In this document: one piece after another, positions 53,960-63,591 of the stretch
Numbering within the stretch: the first letter of the stretch is position 1
How the letters are laid out: each line of letters starts with the position of its first letter
Translations under genes and position numbers: made by a program
The notes under the pieces: model-generated
What the model was told of the DNA's origin: nothing
What the model saw: the letters and a program-made list of their open reading frames with translations, nothing else
Database searches by the model: none
Source: Marinobacter profundi
GTDB taxonomy: Bacteria > Pseudomonadota > Gammaproteobacteria > Pseudomonadales > Oleiphilaceae
Length of the DNA: 64,000 bases
NCBI RefSeq assembly: GCF_002744715.1
Contig: NZ_KZ319369.1
Span: forward strand, 398,805-462,804
Reading direction: 5' to 3'

Positions 53960-55273
53960 ATGTCTTCGAACGTCAAGAAACGCGTGCAGCAGGGACTGCT
54001 GACCCTTCCTCTGGTCGCCTTTATCTCCGGGTGTGGTCTGGCCGGCAGTAGTGCCGACAGCAGCACAGACAACCGGATGTCGTCCCAGACTGCGGCAACC
54101 GACCAGCCCGAGGTTCGCGTCGCCGGCGCGGCGGTGAAGGGGGTGATCCGGCAGGGACTGGTAACTGCCAACCGACTGGTGTCCGACAAGTCCGGAACCT
54201 ATCAGCTCGACCGTCTGGCCGCAAAGCCGGTCCGTACCGACAATGATGGTCGCTACGAGCTGCGGCTGCGGGGCCAGGCCGAAGGCTGGGCGCTGGTAGA
54301 GCTGACCGCCGATGCCAGTACCCGGATGGTTTGTGATGTAGTCCCTGCCTGCGAACAGGCCAGCGGAGAAGCGGTGGCGTTTGGCCAGCCCTTCCAGCTG
54401 GATAGCGCCATTGTGCTGCGGGGCGCCGGCGATCTCACCCGGGACGCAATCTATCTGACCCCGCTGTCGCAACTGGCCATTGCACTGGCTGAGCGTGCCA
54501 CCAACGGTTACTCCCCGGAATCCCTGCAGGCCGCGTACCAGACGGTTGAAAACTGGTTCGGACTCAGCGCCGGTGCCCTGCGGCTGGCACCGCCGGACCT
54601 GACGCAACTCGATCAGGCGGGTGATGTGTCCGCCGATGCCCTGCAGGTTGCGGTGATGAATGCGGCGTTCCTCGCAGTTGTGAATAACAACGCCAGATGG
54701 TCATCCCTGGGTGATGTGCTGGATGACATGGCGGGCCAGATTACCCAAACGGGACAGCTGGCGATTCTGGGTGATGGCAGTAACCTGGCGCTGTCGGACA
54801 TCCTCGCGGCGGCTGCCGTGCAGGCCTCCGATCTGCAACAGACCGTGGCGTCCGGGACCCTGAGCCAGAAACTTGTCATTGTCGAATACCGTAATGTGCA
54901 GCGCTTCAAGACGATTGCCGGTGTTTATGGCACCGACGGCAGCACCGTTGCCGACGGTTCCGGCACGACCGGCGCTACAGGTGATACCGTGGCGGGGCTG
55001 CCCGCCAACTCCGCCCTGCTGAGCTGGCAGGCGCCGCTGACGCGGGAGAACGGGGTCAGCCTGAGCATGGGGGAGATTGCCGGTTATGAGGTGGGCTATG
55101 GCCCGTCACCGGACAACCTCAGCCAGAGCCTGGCAATAGGTGACGCCTATGTGGATGAACTGCTGATTGACGAGCTGTCCGCCGGCACCTGGTACTTTGC
55201 GGTCCGTACCCTGGATGCCGAGGGCAACCGCAGCCGCTGGTCAGAAGTGGTCAGCAAAGTCATTTCGATCTGA
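53960..55273 (+). CDS. Lipoprotein with C-terminal fibronectin type III domain
   Basis: 437 residues. A lipoprotein signal peptide ends in FISGC (Cys25). A beta-rich part similar to carboxypeptidase regulatory-like or DUF4382-type domains follows (about 45-140), then a helical middle (150-300), a Gly/Thr linker, and an FN3 domain (about 345-435: ALLSWQAPLT, YEVGYGPSPDN, GTWYFAVRTLDAEGNRS). It is probably outer-membrane-anchored, with function unknown. The start follows a small hairpin without a clear Shine-Dalgarno. Confidence 0.82.
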   Translation: MSSNVKKRVQQGLLTLPLVAFISGCGLAGSSADSSTDNRMSSQTAATDQPEVRVAGAAVKGVIRQGLVTANRLVSDKSGTYQLDRLAAKPVRTDNDGRYELRLRGQAEGWALVELTADASTRMVCDVVPACEQASGEAVAFGQPFQLDSAIVLRGAGDLTRDAIYLTPLSQLAIALAERATNGYSPESLQAAYQTVENWFGLSAGALRLAPPDLTQLDQAGDVSADALQVAVMNAAFLAVVNNNARWSSLGDVLDDMAGQITQTGQLAILGDGSNLALSDILAAAAVQASDLQQTVASGTLSQKLVIVEYRNVQRFKTIAGVYGTDGSTVADGSGTTGATGDTVAGLPANSALLSWQAPLTRENGVSLSMGEIAGYEVGYGPSPDNLSQSLAIGDAYVDELLIDELSAGTWYFAVRTLDAEGNRSRWSEVVSKVISI

Positions 55274-55372
55274 CGGTGATAACGGGGTGGCCGGACGGGT
55301 ATAATCCTCGGTCCGGCCCTGGCATTGCCTGGCCGGTCTGTGCTGCCTAACCCATCGTCAGGAAACCGGCCA

Positions 55373-56227
55373 ATGAGTATCGTCCCGTTTGAAGCGCTGG
55401 CCTGTCCCCTGGACGGCGTTCCCCTCCACCGTGAAGGTGCGGCCTGGCGCTGTGCCGGTAATCACAACTTTGATATTGCCCGCCAGGGCTATGTGCATCT
55501 GCTGCCCGTGCAGAACAAACGCTCGCGGGAGCCGGGCGACAGCAAGGACATGGTCGCGGCACGCCAGCGCTTTCTGGATGCCGGCTATTACCAGCCGATT
55601 GCCGATGCGGTCGCCCGGGCCGCCCTCGAGGGCGTTTCACCCGGGAGCACGCTGGCTTGCCTGGACGCCGGCTGCGGAGAAGGTTATTACCTGCGCCGCC
55701 TGGCTGCGGTGGCCGGTGACAGTCATACCCTGGCGACCCTCGGTCTCGATATTTCCAAGTGGGCGGTGCTGGCGGCGGCCAGGCAGGACAGGCGGCCGAG
55801 CTGGGTGGTGGGCAGTAATGCCAACCTGCCGGTGCTGCCGGCCTCCCTTGACCGCATCCTGTGCCTCTTTGGCTTTCCGGTCTATTCCGAGTTCGCCCGC
55901 GTTCTCCGGCCGGGTGGCAAACTGCTGCAGGTGGACGCCGGTCAGGATCATCTCCGCGAACTGCGGGAGATCATTTATCCCTCCGTCAGGGAGGACTCGA
56001 AGACAATCACCCGGGCCCCCGACGGTTTTCGTCGTGCCGGCACGGAAGACCTGCGTTTTACCCTGCACCTCGCGGGCGCCGGACCGATCGCCGATCTGCT
56101 GGCGATGACCCCCCACCTCTATCGCGCCAGCCCGGAGGGGCGGGCAAGGGCGGCCACCCTCGAAACTTTGTCCGTCACTGTCGATGTTTGCCTGCAAATC
56201 TTTGAGCGCTGTACCTTGACGGACTGA
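55373..56227 (+). CDS. rlmA: 23S rRNA (guanine745-N1)-methyltransferase-like protein
   Basis: 284 residues. An N-terminal zinc-finger-like segment is followed by the RlmA hallmark QGYVHLLPVQNKRSREPGDSKDM and a Rossmann methyltransferase domain (motif I LDAGCGEGYYL). The family methylates G745 (or G748) in helix 35 of 23S rRNA. In E. coli RlmA the zinc is held by C-P-L-C...C...H; here the second position is Asp (C11-P-L-D14, then C27 and H31), so zinc binding may be weaker or altered. AGGA lies before the ATG. Confidence 0.9.
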   Translation: MSIVPFEALACPLDGVPLHREGAAWRCAGNHNFDIARQGYVHLLPVQNKRSREPGDSKDMVAARQRFLDAGYYQPIADAVARAALEGVSPGSTLACLDAGCGEGYYLRRLAAVAGDSHTLATLGLDISKWAVLAAARQDRRPSWVVGSNANLPVLPASLDRILCLFGFPVYSEFARVLRPGGKLLQVDAGQDHLRELREIIYPSVREDSKTITRAPDGFRRAGTEDLRFTLHLAGAGPIADLLAMTPHLYRASPEGRARAATLETLSVTVDVCLQIFERCTLTD

Positions 56228-56267
56228 TCGCCCATCCACTGTGCCACGGGGAGCTTCCCGGCCCATT

Positions 56268-57158
56268 ATGCCTGCTGTCTTCTACGCTTACGCTGTTCCT
56301 GCCCTGTTTGTCTGGTTGTGGAGTACCGGGTTTATCGGTGCCAAGTACGGGCTGCCCTATGCCGAACCGTTCACCCTGTTACTGATCCGCATGCTCAGTA
56401 CGCTGGTGCTGCTGGGTGGGCTGGTCTGGCTGATGAAGGCGCGGTGGCCCGGCTGGCGTGGGGTTGGCCACACCGCCATTACCGGGCTGCTGGTGCATGG
56501 CTGTTACCTGGGCGGGGTGTTCTACGCCATTGATGGCGGCATGCCGTCCGGGATCGTGTCGCTGATCGTGGGCCTGCAGCCGCTGGTAACGGCATTGGCA
56601 GCGGTGCTGGTGCTGGGGGAGGCGGTGGCCGTGCGGCAATGGACAGGGCTGATACTGGGGTTATGTGGGGTCAGCCTGGTGCTCGCGGAGAAACTGGGCA
56701 GCCCGGGGGAACTGGGCGGCTTTCCGCTTTGGACATTGATGGTGGCGCTGCTGGCGTTGGCAGGCATATCGCTGGGCACGGTCTACCAGAAAAAGCACGG
56801 CGGGCAGATTGACCTGCTGACCGGCACCTTCATCCAGTACACCGCGGCATCGGCGCTGTTTGCCCTGGGGGCTTTCACCCTCGAGACCCGGGAGGTCGTC
56901 TGGGCGCTGCCCCTGCAGTTATCCCTCGCCTGGCTGGTGCTGTTCCTGTCCGTTGGTGCCATCCTGTTACTGATGTGGCTGATCCGTCGCGGTGCTGCCT
57001 CCCAGGTAGCCAGCCTGTTCTACCTGGTGCCGCCGGTAACCGCCGTCGAGGCGTTCTGGCTGTTTGACGAGCGGCTGGGCTGGCTGGCAATGCTCGGTGG
57101 CGTGTTGTCGATCATCGGCGTGGCGCTGGTGGTAACCCGGCCCGCCGGACGTCACTGA
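56268..57158 (+). CDS. EamA/DMT family transporter
   Basis: About 296 residues, ten helices in two EamA repeats (VWLWSTGFIGAKYGLPYAEPFTLLLIRM at the front; ASQVASLFYLVPPVTAVEAFWLFDE in the second). Probably an exporter of small metabolites, substrate unknown. It follows rlmA by 40 bp. The start is uncertain: ATG 56268 fits the first helix best, a GTG at 56241 is possible, and neither has a strong ribosome binding site. Confidence 0.86.
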   Translation: MPAVFYAYAVPALFVWLWSTGFIGAKYGLPYAEPFTLLLIRMLSTLVLLGGLVWLMKARWPGWRGVGHTAITGLLVHGCYLGGVFYAIDGGMPSGIVSLIVGLQPLVTALAAVLVLGEAVAVRQWTGLILGLCGVSLVLAEKLGSPGELGGFPLWTLMVALLALAGISLGTVYQKKHGGQIDLLTGTFIQYTAASALFALGAFTLETREVVWALPLQLSLAWLVLFLSVGAILLLMWLIRRGAASQVASLFYLVPPVTAVEAFWLFDERLGWLAMLGGVLSIIGVALVVTRPAGRH

Positions 57159-57165
57159 GCCAGGT

Positions 57166-57858
57166 TCAACCGCTGGTCGTGAGGCAGTAACGGCGCTCCG
57201 GCCGCCCAACGCTGCCGTAACTGACGTCAGCGGTCAGTTCGCCTGTTCCCACCAGGTATTCCAGGTAGCGGCGGGCGGTGGTCCGTGAGGCACCCATGGC
57301 GGCGCCAACGTCTTCGGCACTCCAGTGGCCGCCCTGGCTCACCACCTCGCGAATTCGATCAAGCGTCAGGCTGTCGATGCCTTTGGGCAGGCGCGGCGGA
57401 AGTTCTGCAGTGGCGTCGCTGCCGCCCCGCGGCAGCAAGGCATCCACCTCCCGCTGGGCGACCTGGCGCAGAGTGGAGAGGGTTTCCAGGTGGGTGCGGT
57501 AACGATCGACCGCCTCCTGCAGCCGTTCGAAGACCAGTGGCTTGAGGATATAGTCGAAGACCCCGCCGCGCAGGGCACTGCGCAGGGTATCGACTTCTTT
57601 GGCGGCGGTGATCAGGATGACGTCGGTGGCGCTGTCGCTGGCCCTGAGTTCCCGCAATAACTCCAGACCGTTGCCATCCGGGAGGTAGACGTCCAGTAGC
57701 ATCAGGTCCGGGGCGAATACCTCGGTCAGGTCGCGGGCATCGGCCAGGGTATGGGCAATGCCGCACAGTTCCACCGCATCCAGGCGTTCGACGAAACGGC
57801 GCTGGATTTCGGCGATCTTGCGGTCATCCTCGACGATCAGAACTCGGATCGGTGTCAC
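57166..57858 (-). CDS. CitB/DcuR-type response regulator
   Basis: 230 residues. The receiver domain has phospho-acceptor Asp56 (LMLLDVYLP), an acidic pair at 11-12 and Lys in TAAKEVD. A C-terminal helix-turn-helix follows (HWSAEDVGAAMGASRTTARRYLEYL). This is the layout of regulators paired with CitA/DcuS kinases, which control C4- and tricarboxylate uptake. It overlaps the kinase gene by 4 bp. The divergent tctCBA operon is the expected target. Confidence 0.92.
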   Translation of the reverse strand: MTPIRVLIVEDDRKIAEIQRRFVERLDAVELCGIAHTLADARDLTEVFAPDLMLLDVYLPDGNGLELLRELRASDSATDVILITAAKEVDTLRSALRGGVFDYILKPLVFERLQEAVDRYRTHLETLSTLRQVAQREVDALLPRGGSDATAELPPRLPKGIDSLTLDRIREVVSQGGHWSAEDVGAAMGASRTTARRYLEYLVGTGELTADVSYGSVGRPERRYCLTTSG

Positions 57859-59474
57859 ACGGTGGCCTCTTGCTGTGGTGTCTTGGGCAGGTACAGGGTA
57901 AACCGGCTACCGGCCGGCTGCAGCTTCTCGACGGTTACCGAACCTCCCCAGCGGTTGATGAACTGCTGCACCAGAAACAGCCCGATGCCGTGCTGTTCTC
58001 CCGGCTTGGTACTGACGCCCTTTTCGAAGATATGATCGTGCAGTGACTCCGGCACGCCCGCGCCCTGGTCGTCCACTTCAAAGATCAGCTCCTGGCCCAG
58101 GTCGGTCATGCTGAGGTGTACGGTGCCGCCCTCGCCATGATGGCGGCGGGTCGCTTCAAGGGCGTTATCAAGCAGGTTGCCAAGCACGCTGACCAGCTGG
58201 TCACGGGGCAGCTGTGGCGGAAGGTCCGCCATCTGGCTGCCCGGATCAATCTCCAGCTTCAGCCCCATTTCCCGCGCCCGGTTGTATTTGCCCAGCAGGC
58301 AGCCGGCAATCACCGGGTCGGGGACGGCGTCGAGCAGCAGGTGGAGCAGGGCCTGGTGGTCGCTGACCTCGCTGCCGATCAGGGCCAGGGCCTCTTCGTT
58401 GGCGCCGAGCTGGATCAGGCCGGCAATGGTGTGCAATTTGTTGGAGTATTCGTGGGTCTGGCTGCGCAGGGTGTCGGCGTATTGGCGGATCCGGGTGAGC
58501 TGGCGGCTGACCTGGTCTACCTCGTCCCGCAGGCGGAAGCTGGCGACCACCCCGATAATCTCATTGCCCTGGCGCACCGGAAGCCGGTTCACGATCATCT
58601 GGCGGCCATGTAACCAGACTTCCCGGTCGAAATCCGGGATGCCGGTCTCCAGCACCGACTGCAGGTCGCTTTCGGGCAGCACCTCCTGCAGCGGGCGCCC
58701 CACCATCGGGGTGTCGGGCTGCAGGCCAAGGGTTTCCAGCGCGGTGCGGTTGACCGTGGTGATGACGCCTTCCCGATTGATGGCGATGATCCCCTCCCGC
58801 ACCGATTGCAGGGTGGCGGCCTGCTCCTCGAACAGGCGGGCGATCTGTTCCGGTTCCAGGCCAAAGATCGCCCGCTTGAAACGGGCCGCAATGGCTATGG
58901 CTGCCAGCACGCTGAACAGCAGCATGACCCCGACCACTCCGTACAGCACCAGGTTGTAGCGCTGGATCCTTGCCTCAACCTGGTCCACGCCATAGCCAAC
59001 CGAGACAATGCCGACGATCTCACCACCCACCAGGTCTGTTACCGGGGCCTTGCCGCGCATGGAGTTGCCAAGACTGCCGCGGGCCAGTGCCACATAAGCG
59101 TCACCATCCTGCAGGGCGCGTTCGCCATAGTCACCGTCATCGTCGGCCATCGAATGGCCAATCCGGCCCGGGTCCGGGTGGGCCAGGCGAATCCCGTTGT
59201 GGTCACCGATTACGATGAACAAGGCTTCGTTGGTGCTGGCCAGGCGTCCGGCCAGATCGTTAAGGCGGGTGATATCCCGTTGCTGTATTCCGGCAATGAC
59301 CGCCGGACTGGCGGCGACGGTCTTGGCGACCATCAGGGCGCGCTGGCCAATCTCGTCGTACAGCGATTCGCTGAGGTAGTAGCCGGCAAAGGCACCAATG
59401 AGACCGGTCTGCAGGGCGCTGACCAGTCCCAGGGTGAGAATCATGCGGGTCTTGAGTTTGAGCTTATGCAACAC
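57855..59474 (-). CDS. CitA/DcuS-type sensor histidine kinase
   Basis: 539 residues. TM1 (about 11-33), a periplasmic Cache/PAS-like sensor domain (about 36-172), TM2 (about 174-196) and a cytoplasmic PAS domain (about 220-325) are followed by a kinase core. The H-box reads THEYSNKLHTI with His341, the CitA/DcuS form; N-box LGNLLDNALEA and G-box GIGLFLVQQF are intact. It probably senses an external carboxylate and phosphorylates the regulator encoded next to it. Confidence 0.92.
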   Translation of the reverse strand: MLHKLKLKTRMILTLGLVSALQTGLIGAFAGYYLSESLYDEIGQRALMVAKTVAASPAVIAGIQQRDITRLNDLAGRLASTNEALFIVIGDHNGIRLAHPDPGRIGHSMADDDGDYGERALQDGDAYVALARGSLGNSMRGKAPVTDLVGGEIVGIVSVGYGVDQVEARIQRYNLVLYGVVGVMLLFSVLAAIAIAARFKRAIFGLEPEQIARLFEEQAATLQSVREGIIAINREGVITTVNRTALETLGLQPDTPMVGRPLQEVLPESDLQSVLETGIPDFDREVWLHGRQMIVNRLPVRQGNEIIGVVASFRLRDEVDQVSRQLTRIRQYADTLRSQTHEYSNKLHTIAGLIQLGANEEALALIGSEVSDHQALLHLLLDAVPDPVIAGCLLGKYNRAREMGLKLEIDPGSQMADLPPQLPRDQLVSVLGNLLDNALEATRRHHGEGGTVHLSMTDLGQELIFEVDDQGAGVPESLHDHIFEKGVSTKPGEQHGIGLFLVQQFINRWGGSVTVEKLQPAGSRFTLYLPKTPQQEATV

Positions 59475-59705
59475 GGCCGTCGGGGCAGTTCTTGTGGTTA
59501 GTCGTTCAGGGTAGATCAGCCGGCGGGGATTTGCCCGTGAACTTTATGCCCAAAACGCAGCAAAAGGCCTTTATACGCAATACGCCCACAAGCTTCATGG
59601 CCGGCTGGTCAGCTTTTAACCTGTTTGCTGAATCCTGCCGGTGCCGTCTCCCATCCCTGAATGCGGTCTGGTGGAGATCACAACAACAAACGTGAGGTAA
59701 CAACA

Positions 59706-60683
59706 ATGTTGATCAAACGAACCCTGTCTTTTGTGGCCGTGGCCGCTTTCAGTATGTCTGCCATGGCCTGGCAACCGTCCGGAAAAGTAGAATGTCTTGC
59801 CCCCGCCGATCCCGGTGGCGGTTGGGATTTTACCTGCCGCAGCGTGGGTAACGTGCTCCAGCAGCTCGGCCTGGTGAGCGGCAGCGTGCAGACCGTCAAC
59901 ATGGCGGGTGCCGGCGGTGGCGTGGCCTACGCCCATACCGTGAGCAAGCGCGCTGAAGACAACAAGCTGCTGGTTGCCGCATCCACCGCCACCACCACCC
60001 GTCTGGCCCAGCGTCAGTTCCCCGGCATGGACGCTGATATGGTGACCTGGGTCGGTGCCCTGGGGGCCGATTACGGCATCATCGCGGTGGGCAAGAACTC
60101 CCGTTACCAGAACCTGACCGAGCTGATGGCGGCGGTAAAGGCCAATCCCAAGTCGGTCAAGTTTGCCGGCGGTAGTGCCCGTGGTGGCTGGGATCACCTG
60201 AAAGTGCTGATTGCCGCCAAGGCGGCCGGAGCCGGCAAGCTGCCAGCCATTCCCTACCTGTCCTACAACAACGGTGGCGAGGCCATGACCCAGGTGGTCG
60301 GGGGCCAGGTGGACGCATTCACCGGCGATATCTCGGAAGCCACCGGTTTCATGGAATCCGGTGACCTGCGGGTACTGGCGGTGCTGGCCGAAGAGCGCCT
60401 GCCGGGCCAGTTCAGCGACATTCCGACGGCCAAAGAGCAGGGTATTGATGCTGTCGGCCCCAACTGGCGCGGTTTCTACATGCCCAAAGGCGCCGACGAT
60501 GCGGCGAGGGAGTATTGGGTCGACGCCGTTGATACCCTCTACGCCAGCGAAGAGTGGAAGCAGGTGATGAAGAGTAACGGCCTGATTCCCTTCCATCCGC
60601 CGGCTGACGAATTCGACAGCTTCGTCCGTACCCAGGTGCAGGATATTGAGAACCTGTCCCGTGAAATCGGGTTGCTGAAATGA
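59706..60683 (+). CDS. tctC: Tripartite tricarboxylate transporter substrate-binding protein
   Basis: 325 residues. A signal peptide (1-21, cut after AMA) leads into a TctC/Bug-type binding fold with the PGGGWD loop that contacts the carboxylate. It captures a carboxylate in the periplasm. GAGG is 9 nt before the ATG. The stop overlaps tctB by 4 bp. Divergent from the CitA-type kinase gene, about 230 bp apart. Confidence 0.92.
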   Translation: MLIKRTLSFVAVAAFSMSAMAWQPSGKVECLAPADPGGGWDFTCRSVGNVLQQLGLVSGSVQTVNMAGAGGGVAYAHTVSKRAEDNKLLVAASTATTTRLAQRQFPGMDADMVTWVGALGADYGIIAVGKNSRYQNLTELMAAVKANPKSVKFAGGSARGGWDHLKVLIAAKAAGAGKLPAIPYLSYNNGGEAMTQVVGGQVDAFTGDISEATGFMESGDLRVLAVLAEERLPGQFSDIPTAKEQGIDAVGPNWRGFYMPKGADDAAREYWVDAVDTLYASEEWKQVMKSNGLIPFHPPADEFDSFVRTQVQDIENLSREIGLLK

Positions 60684-61126
60684 CCAGTCTCGGTGATCGC
60701 ATTCTCGGACTCGGTCTGCTGGTTCTCGCTGTCGCCTATGGCTGGGCCGCCCAACAGTGGCCCGAGCCGTTCGGTGGCGCCGAGGCCGTGGGCCCGGACA
60801 CCTTTCCCACCATCCTGGCGGTGGTGCTGGTGGCGGGCAGTCTTTACCTGATGATCAAGCCGGATCCCGACGCCCGCTGGCCGCTTGGCAAATCGGCGCT
60901 TGAGCTGGTGGTTTCCCTGGTGGTGCTGGTGGTCTATGCGCTGCTGCTGGAGCCGCTGGGCTTCGTCATCGCGACCACACTGGCGGTTGGCACTCTCAGC
61001 TGGCGGATGGGCGCCGCGCCGCAGCGGGCCTTTCTGACCGGGCTGGTCAGCGCCGTAGTAGTCTTTGTGCTGTTTAATTATGGTCTGTCCCTGAGTTTGC
61101 CGGCCGGCCTGCTGGAGGTGAACTGA
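60680..61126 (+). CDS. tctB: Tripartite tricarboxylate transporter small membrane subunit
   Basis: 148 residues, four membrane helices (DUF1468/TctB). It is the small integral subunit of the TctABC secondary transporter. It overlaps tctC by 4 bp and tctA by 1 bp, so it is translationally coupled on both sides. Confidence 0.92.
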   Translation: MTSLGDRILGLGLLVLAVAYGWAAQQWPEPFGGAEAVGPDTFPTILAVVLVAGSLYLMIKPDPDARWPLGKSALELVVSLVVLVVYALLLEPLGFVIATTLAVGTLSWRMGAAPQRAFLTGLVSAVVVFVLFNYGLSLSLPAGLLEVN

Positions 61127-62652
61127 TGGAAACCCTGGGCTTTCTCATGGAGGGGTTTGCCGTAGCGCTGACCCCCTACAACCTCATGTTTGCCCTGTTC
61201 GGGGCGTTTGTCGGCACCCTGATCGGTTGTCTGCCGGGACTGGGTCCGGCCAACGGCGTCGCCATCCTGATTCCGCTGGCCTTTACCCTCGGCCTGCCGC
61301 CGGAAACCGCGATGATCCTGCTGACGTCGGTGTACGCCGGAGCCATGTACGGCGGCCGGATCTCGTCGATCCTGCTGAACATTCCCGGCGACGAGCCGGC
61401 AATGATGACCTGCCTGGACGGCTACCCGATGGCGCAGAAGGGGCGGGCGGCCGACGCCCTGGCGGTGTCCGCCATTGCGTCGTTTACCGGTGGCCTGATC
61501 GGGACGATTGGCCTGATCATGCTGGCGCCGGTGCTGGCCAGGTTCGCCCTGACGTTCGGTCCGGCGGAATACTTCGCCCTGTTCCTGCTGGCGTTTGCCA
61601 CCCTTGGCGGGATTACCGGCAAGAACCCGATGAAGACGGTGATTGCGGCCACCCTGGGTATCATGGTTGCCACCGTTGGTATCGATATCTCCACCGGCAC
61701 GCAGCGTTACACCTTCGGTGTCCTCGAACTGTATGAAGGTATCGATTTCATTCTTGCCATTGTCGGCCTGTTTGCCATCTCGGAACTGCTGTTCTTTGTT
61801 GAGTCCCGCCTCGGCAAGGGGCGCAAGAGTGTCCAGATCGGCAAACTGACGCTGACGCCGAAAGAGCTGATCAGTACCGTTCCAACCCAGTTGCGGGGCG
61901 GTGTACTGGGTTTTATTGCCGGTGTGCTGCCGGGTGCGGGCGCCTCGCTGGGCAGCTTCATCAGCTATACCCTGGAGAAGCAGATCCTCGGCCGCAAGGC
62001 CCGCTTCGGCGAGGGTGACATCCGGGGTGTGGTCGCACCGGAAGCCGGCAACAACGGCGCCTCCTCCGGCGCCCTGGTGCCCATGCTGACCCTGGGCGTG
62101 CCCGGCAGCGGCACCACCGCGGTACTGCTGGCGATGCTGATCTCCCTGAACATCACGCCCGGTCCGCTGATGTTCACCCAGAATGCCGACATTGTCTGGG
62201 GCGTTATCGCGGCGTTGCTGGTGGGTAACGTGCTGCTGCTGTTGCTGAACATTCCCCTGGTGGGTTTCTTTGTCCGGCTGCTGTCGATTCCGCCGATGTA
62301 CCTGTTGCCCATTGTGACCATGGTTGCCTTCGTCGGTATCTACTCTATCAGCCACAGCACCTTCGACCTGTACTTCATGGTCGCGTTCGGGGTGGCCGGT
62401 TACCTGCTGCGCAAGCTGGAGATTCCGCTGGTGCCGATTATCCTCGGCATGCTGCTGGGGCCGGAAATGGAGAAGAACCTGGGACACGCCCTGGTGCTGT
62501 CGGACGGGGACTGGAGCGTGCTGTGGTCCAGCCCGCTGTCGATCACCCTCTGGGGTATTGCCGCTCTGGGCCTGGCGTTGCCGTATCTGGTTGGCCCCTT
62601 GCTGCGCCGCCGCATGAACGCAGCAATGAAGGAGAGCCCGGTCAGCGACTGA
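61126..62652 (+). CDS. tctA: Tripartite tricarboxylate transporter large membrane subunit
   Basis: 508 residues with about twelve membrane helices. The family signature GCLPGLGPANGVAILIPLAF lies near residue 35 and a related GVLPGAGASLGSFISY near 265, the two inverted-repeat substrate loops. It is the transport channel, driven by an ion gradient. Last gene of tctCBA; a strong terminator follows. Confidence 0.94.
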   Translation: METLGFLMEGFAVALTPYNLMFALFGAFVGTLIGCLPGLGPANGVAILIPLAFTLGLPPETAMILLTSVYAGAMYGGRISSILLNIPGDEPAMMTCLDGYPMAQKGRAADALAVSAIASFTGGLIGTIGLIMLAPVLARFALTFGPAEYFALFLLAFATLGGITGKNPMKTVIAATLGIMVATVGIDISTGTQRYTFGVLELYEGIDFILAIVGLFAISELLFFVESRLGKGRKSVQIGKLTLTPKELISTVPTQLRGGVLGFIAGVLPGAGASLGSFISYTLEKQILGRKARFGEGDIRGVVAPEAGNNGASSGALVPMLTLGVPGSGTTAVLLAMLISLNITPGPLMFTQNADIVWGVIAALLVGNVLLLLLNIPLVGFFVRLLSIPPMYLLPIVTMVAFVGIYSISHSTFDLYFMVAFGVAGYLLRKLEIPLVPIILGMLLGPEMEKNLGHALVLSDGDWSVLWSSPLSITLWGIAALGLALPYLVGPLLRRRMNAAMKESPVSD

Positions 62653-62688
62653 TCGAATGATAACCCTGACGATCTGCGGTTAATCTTT

Positions 62689-62716
62689 GGCCGGGTGGCG
62701 ACACCCGGCCTTTTTT
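62689..62716 (+). terminator. Rho-independent terminator of the tctCBA operon
   Basis: GGCCGGGTG and CACCCGGCC form a perfect 9-bp stem with a GCGA loop, followed by six T. It may also serve the convergent pseudouridine synthase gene. Confidence 0.92.
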
Positions 62717-62725
62717 GTGCCGGTT

Positions 62726-63484
62726 CTAGACGGGTGAAGTGCTGGTTGGGGCGCAGTGGTGTTCCAGTGTGGTGCCGACCGGATCGGCTGCCGCCACCGA
62801 GGCGACTTCCGCCGCGGTCAGTTCGCGATACTGTCCGGGCTGCAACCCGGGGTCCAGCCGGATCCCGCCCATGCTTTCCCGGTGCAGCGAGGTGACGCGG
62901 TTACCGACCGCATGGAACATGCGTTTTACCTGGTGATAGCGGCCCTCGTAGATGGTCACCCGGGCCTGGCATTCGGCCAGCTGTTCGATATGGGCGGGGG
63001 AGGTCCTCAGTTGTTCGTACTCGAACCAGATGCCCTCGGCGAAGCGCCGGTGGGCCTCCGCGGTAATCGCGGCCCCGGTGGTCACGCGATAGACCTTGGG
63101 AATTTTGATGCGGGGTTCGGTAAGCCGGCGCGACCAGTTGCCGTCATTGGTGACGATCAGCAGGCCGGTACTGGCACGGTCCAGACGGCCACCAATGTGC
63201 AGGCCGGCCCGCAGTTCGGGGGCAAACAGGTCCAGAACCGTGGGGTGGGTGTCGTCCACCGTGGCGCTCAGGTAGCCAGCCGGTTTGTTGAGCATCAGGT
63301 AGCGGGCCGGGGCAGCATGACGGATCACCGCGCCGTCGACGGTCACGCTGGCGAACCGGTCGACCTCCTGTTGTGGCTCGCGACATACCTGCCCATTGAC
63401 CGTGACCCGACCCGCCGCAATCAGGGCATTGGCACGCTGACGGCTGGTACCGTTCTGGTTACTGATTATCCGGGACAATTTCAT
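62726..63484 (-). CDS. rsuA: RsuA-family 16S rRNA pseudouridine synthase
   Basis: 252 residues. An S4 RNA-binding domain (1-55) is followed by the RsuA/RluE catalytic domain (about 60-235). The active-site motif GRLD (Asp102, the same number as in E. coli RsuA) and KVYRVTT, YHQVKRMF motifs are present. It probably makes pseudouridine 516 in 16S rRNA; RluE/RluF-type 23S specificity cannot be excluded. It is slightly longer than E. coli RsuA at the C-terminus. Confidence 0.87.
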   Translation of the reverse strand: MKLSRIISNQNGTSRQRANALIAAGRVTVNGQVCREPQQEVDRFASVTVDGAVIRHAAPARYLMLNKPAGYLSATVDDTHPTVLDLFAPELRAGLHIGGRLDRASTGLLIVTNDGNWSRRLTEPRIKIPKVYRVTTGAAITAEAHRRFAEGIWFEYEQLRTSPAHIEQLAECQARVTIYEGRYHQVKRMFHAVGNRVTSLHRESMGGIRLDPGLQPGQYRELTAAEVASVAAADPVGTTLEHHCAPTSTSPV

Positions 63485-63591
63485 CGCTGAACATTCTCTT
63501 TGTCGAATCCGCTTCCGTCGTGTAGAAGTTAATAAGGATTCGGAAGAAAAAACACCTGACCAATAGCTGACATGAGCTGCGAGGAATCATT

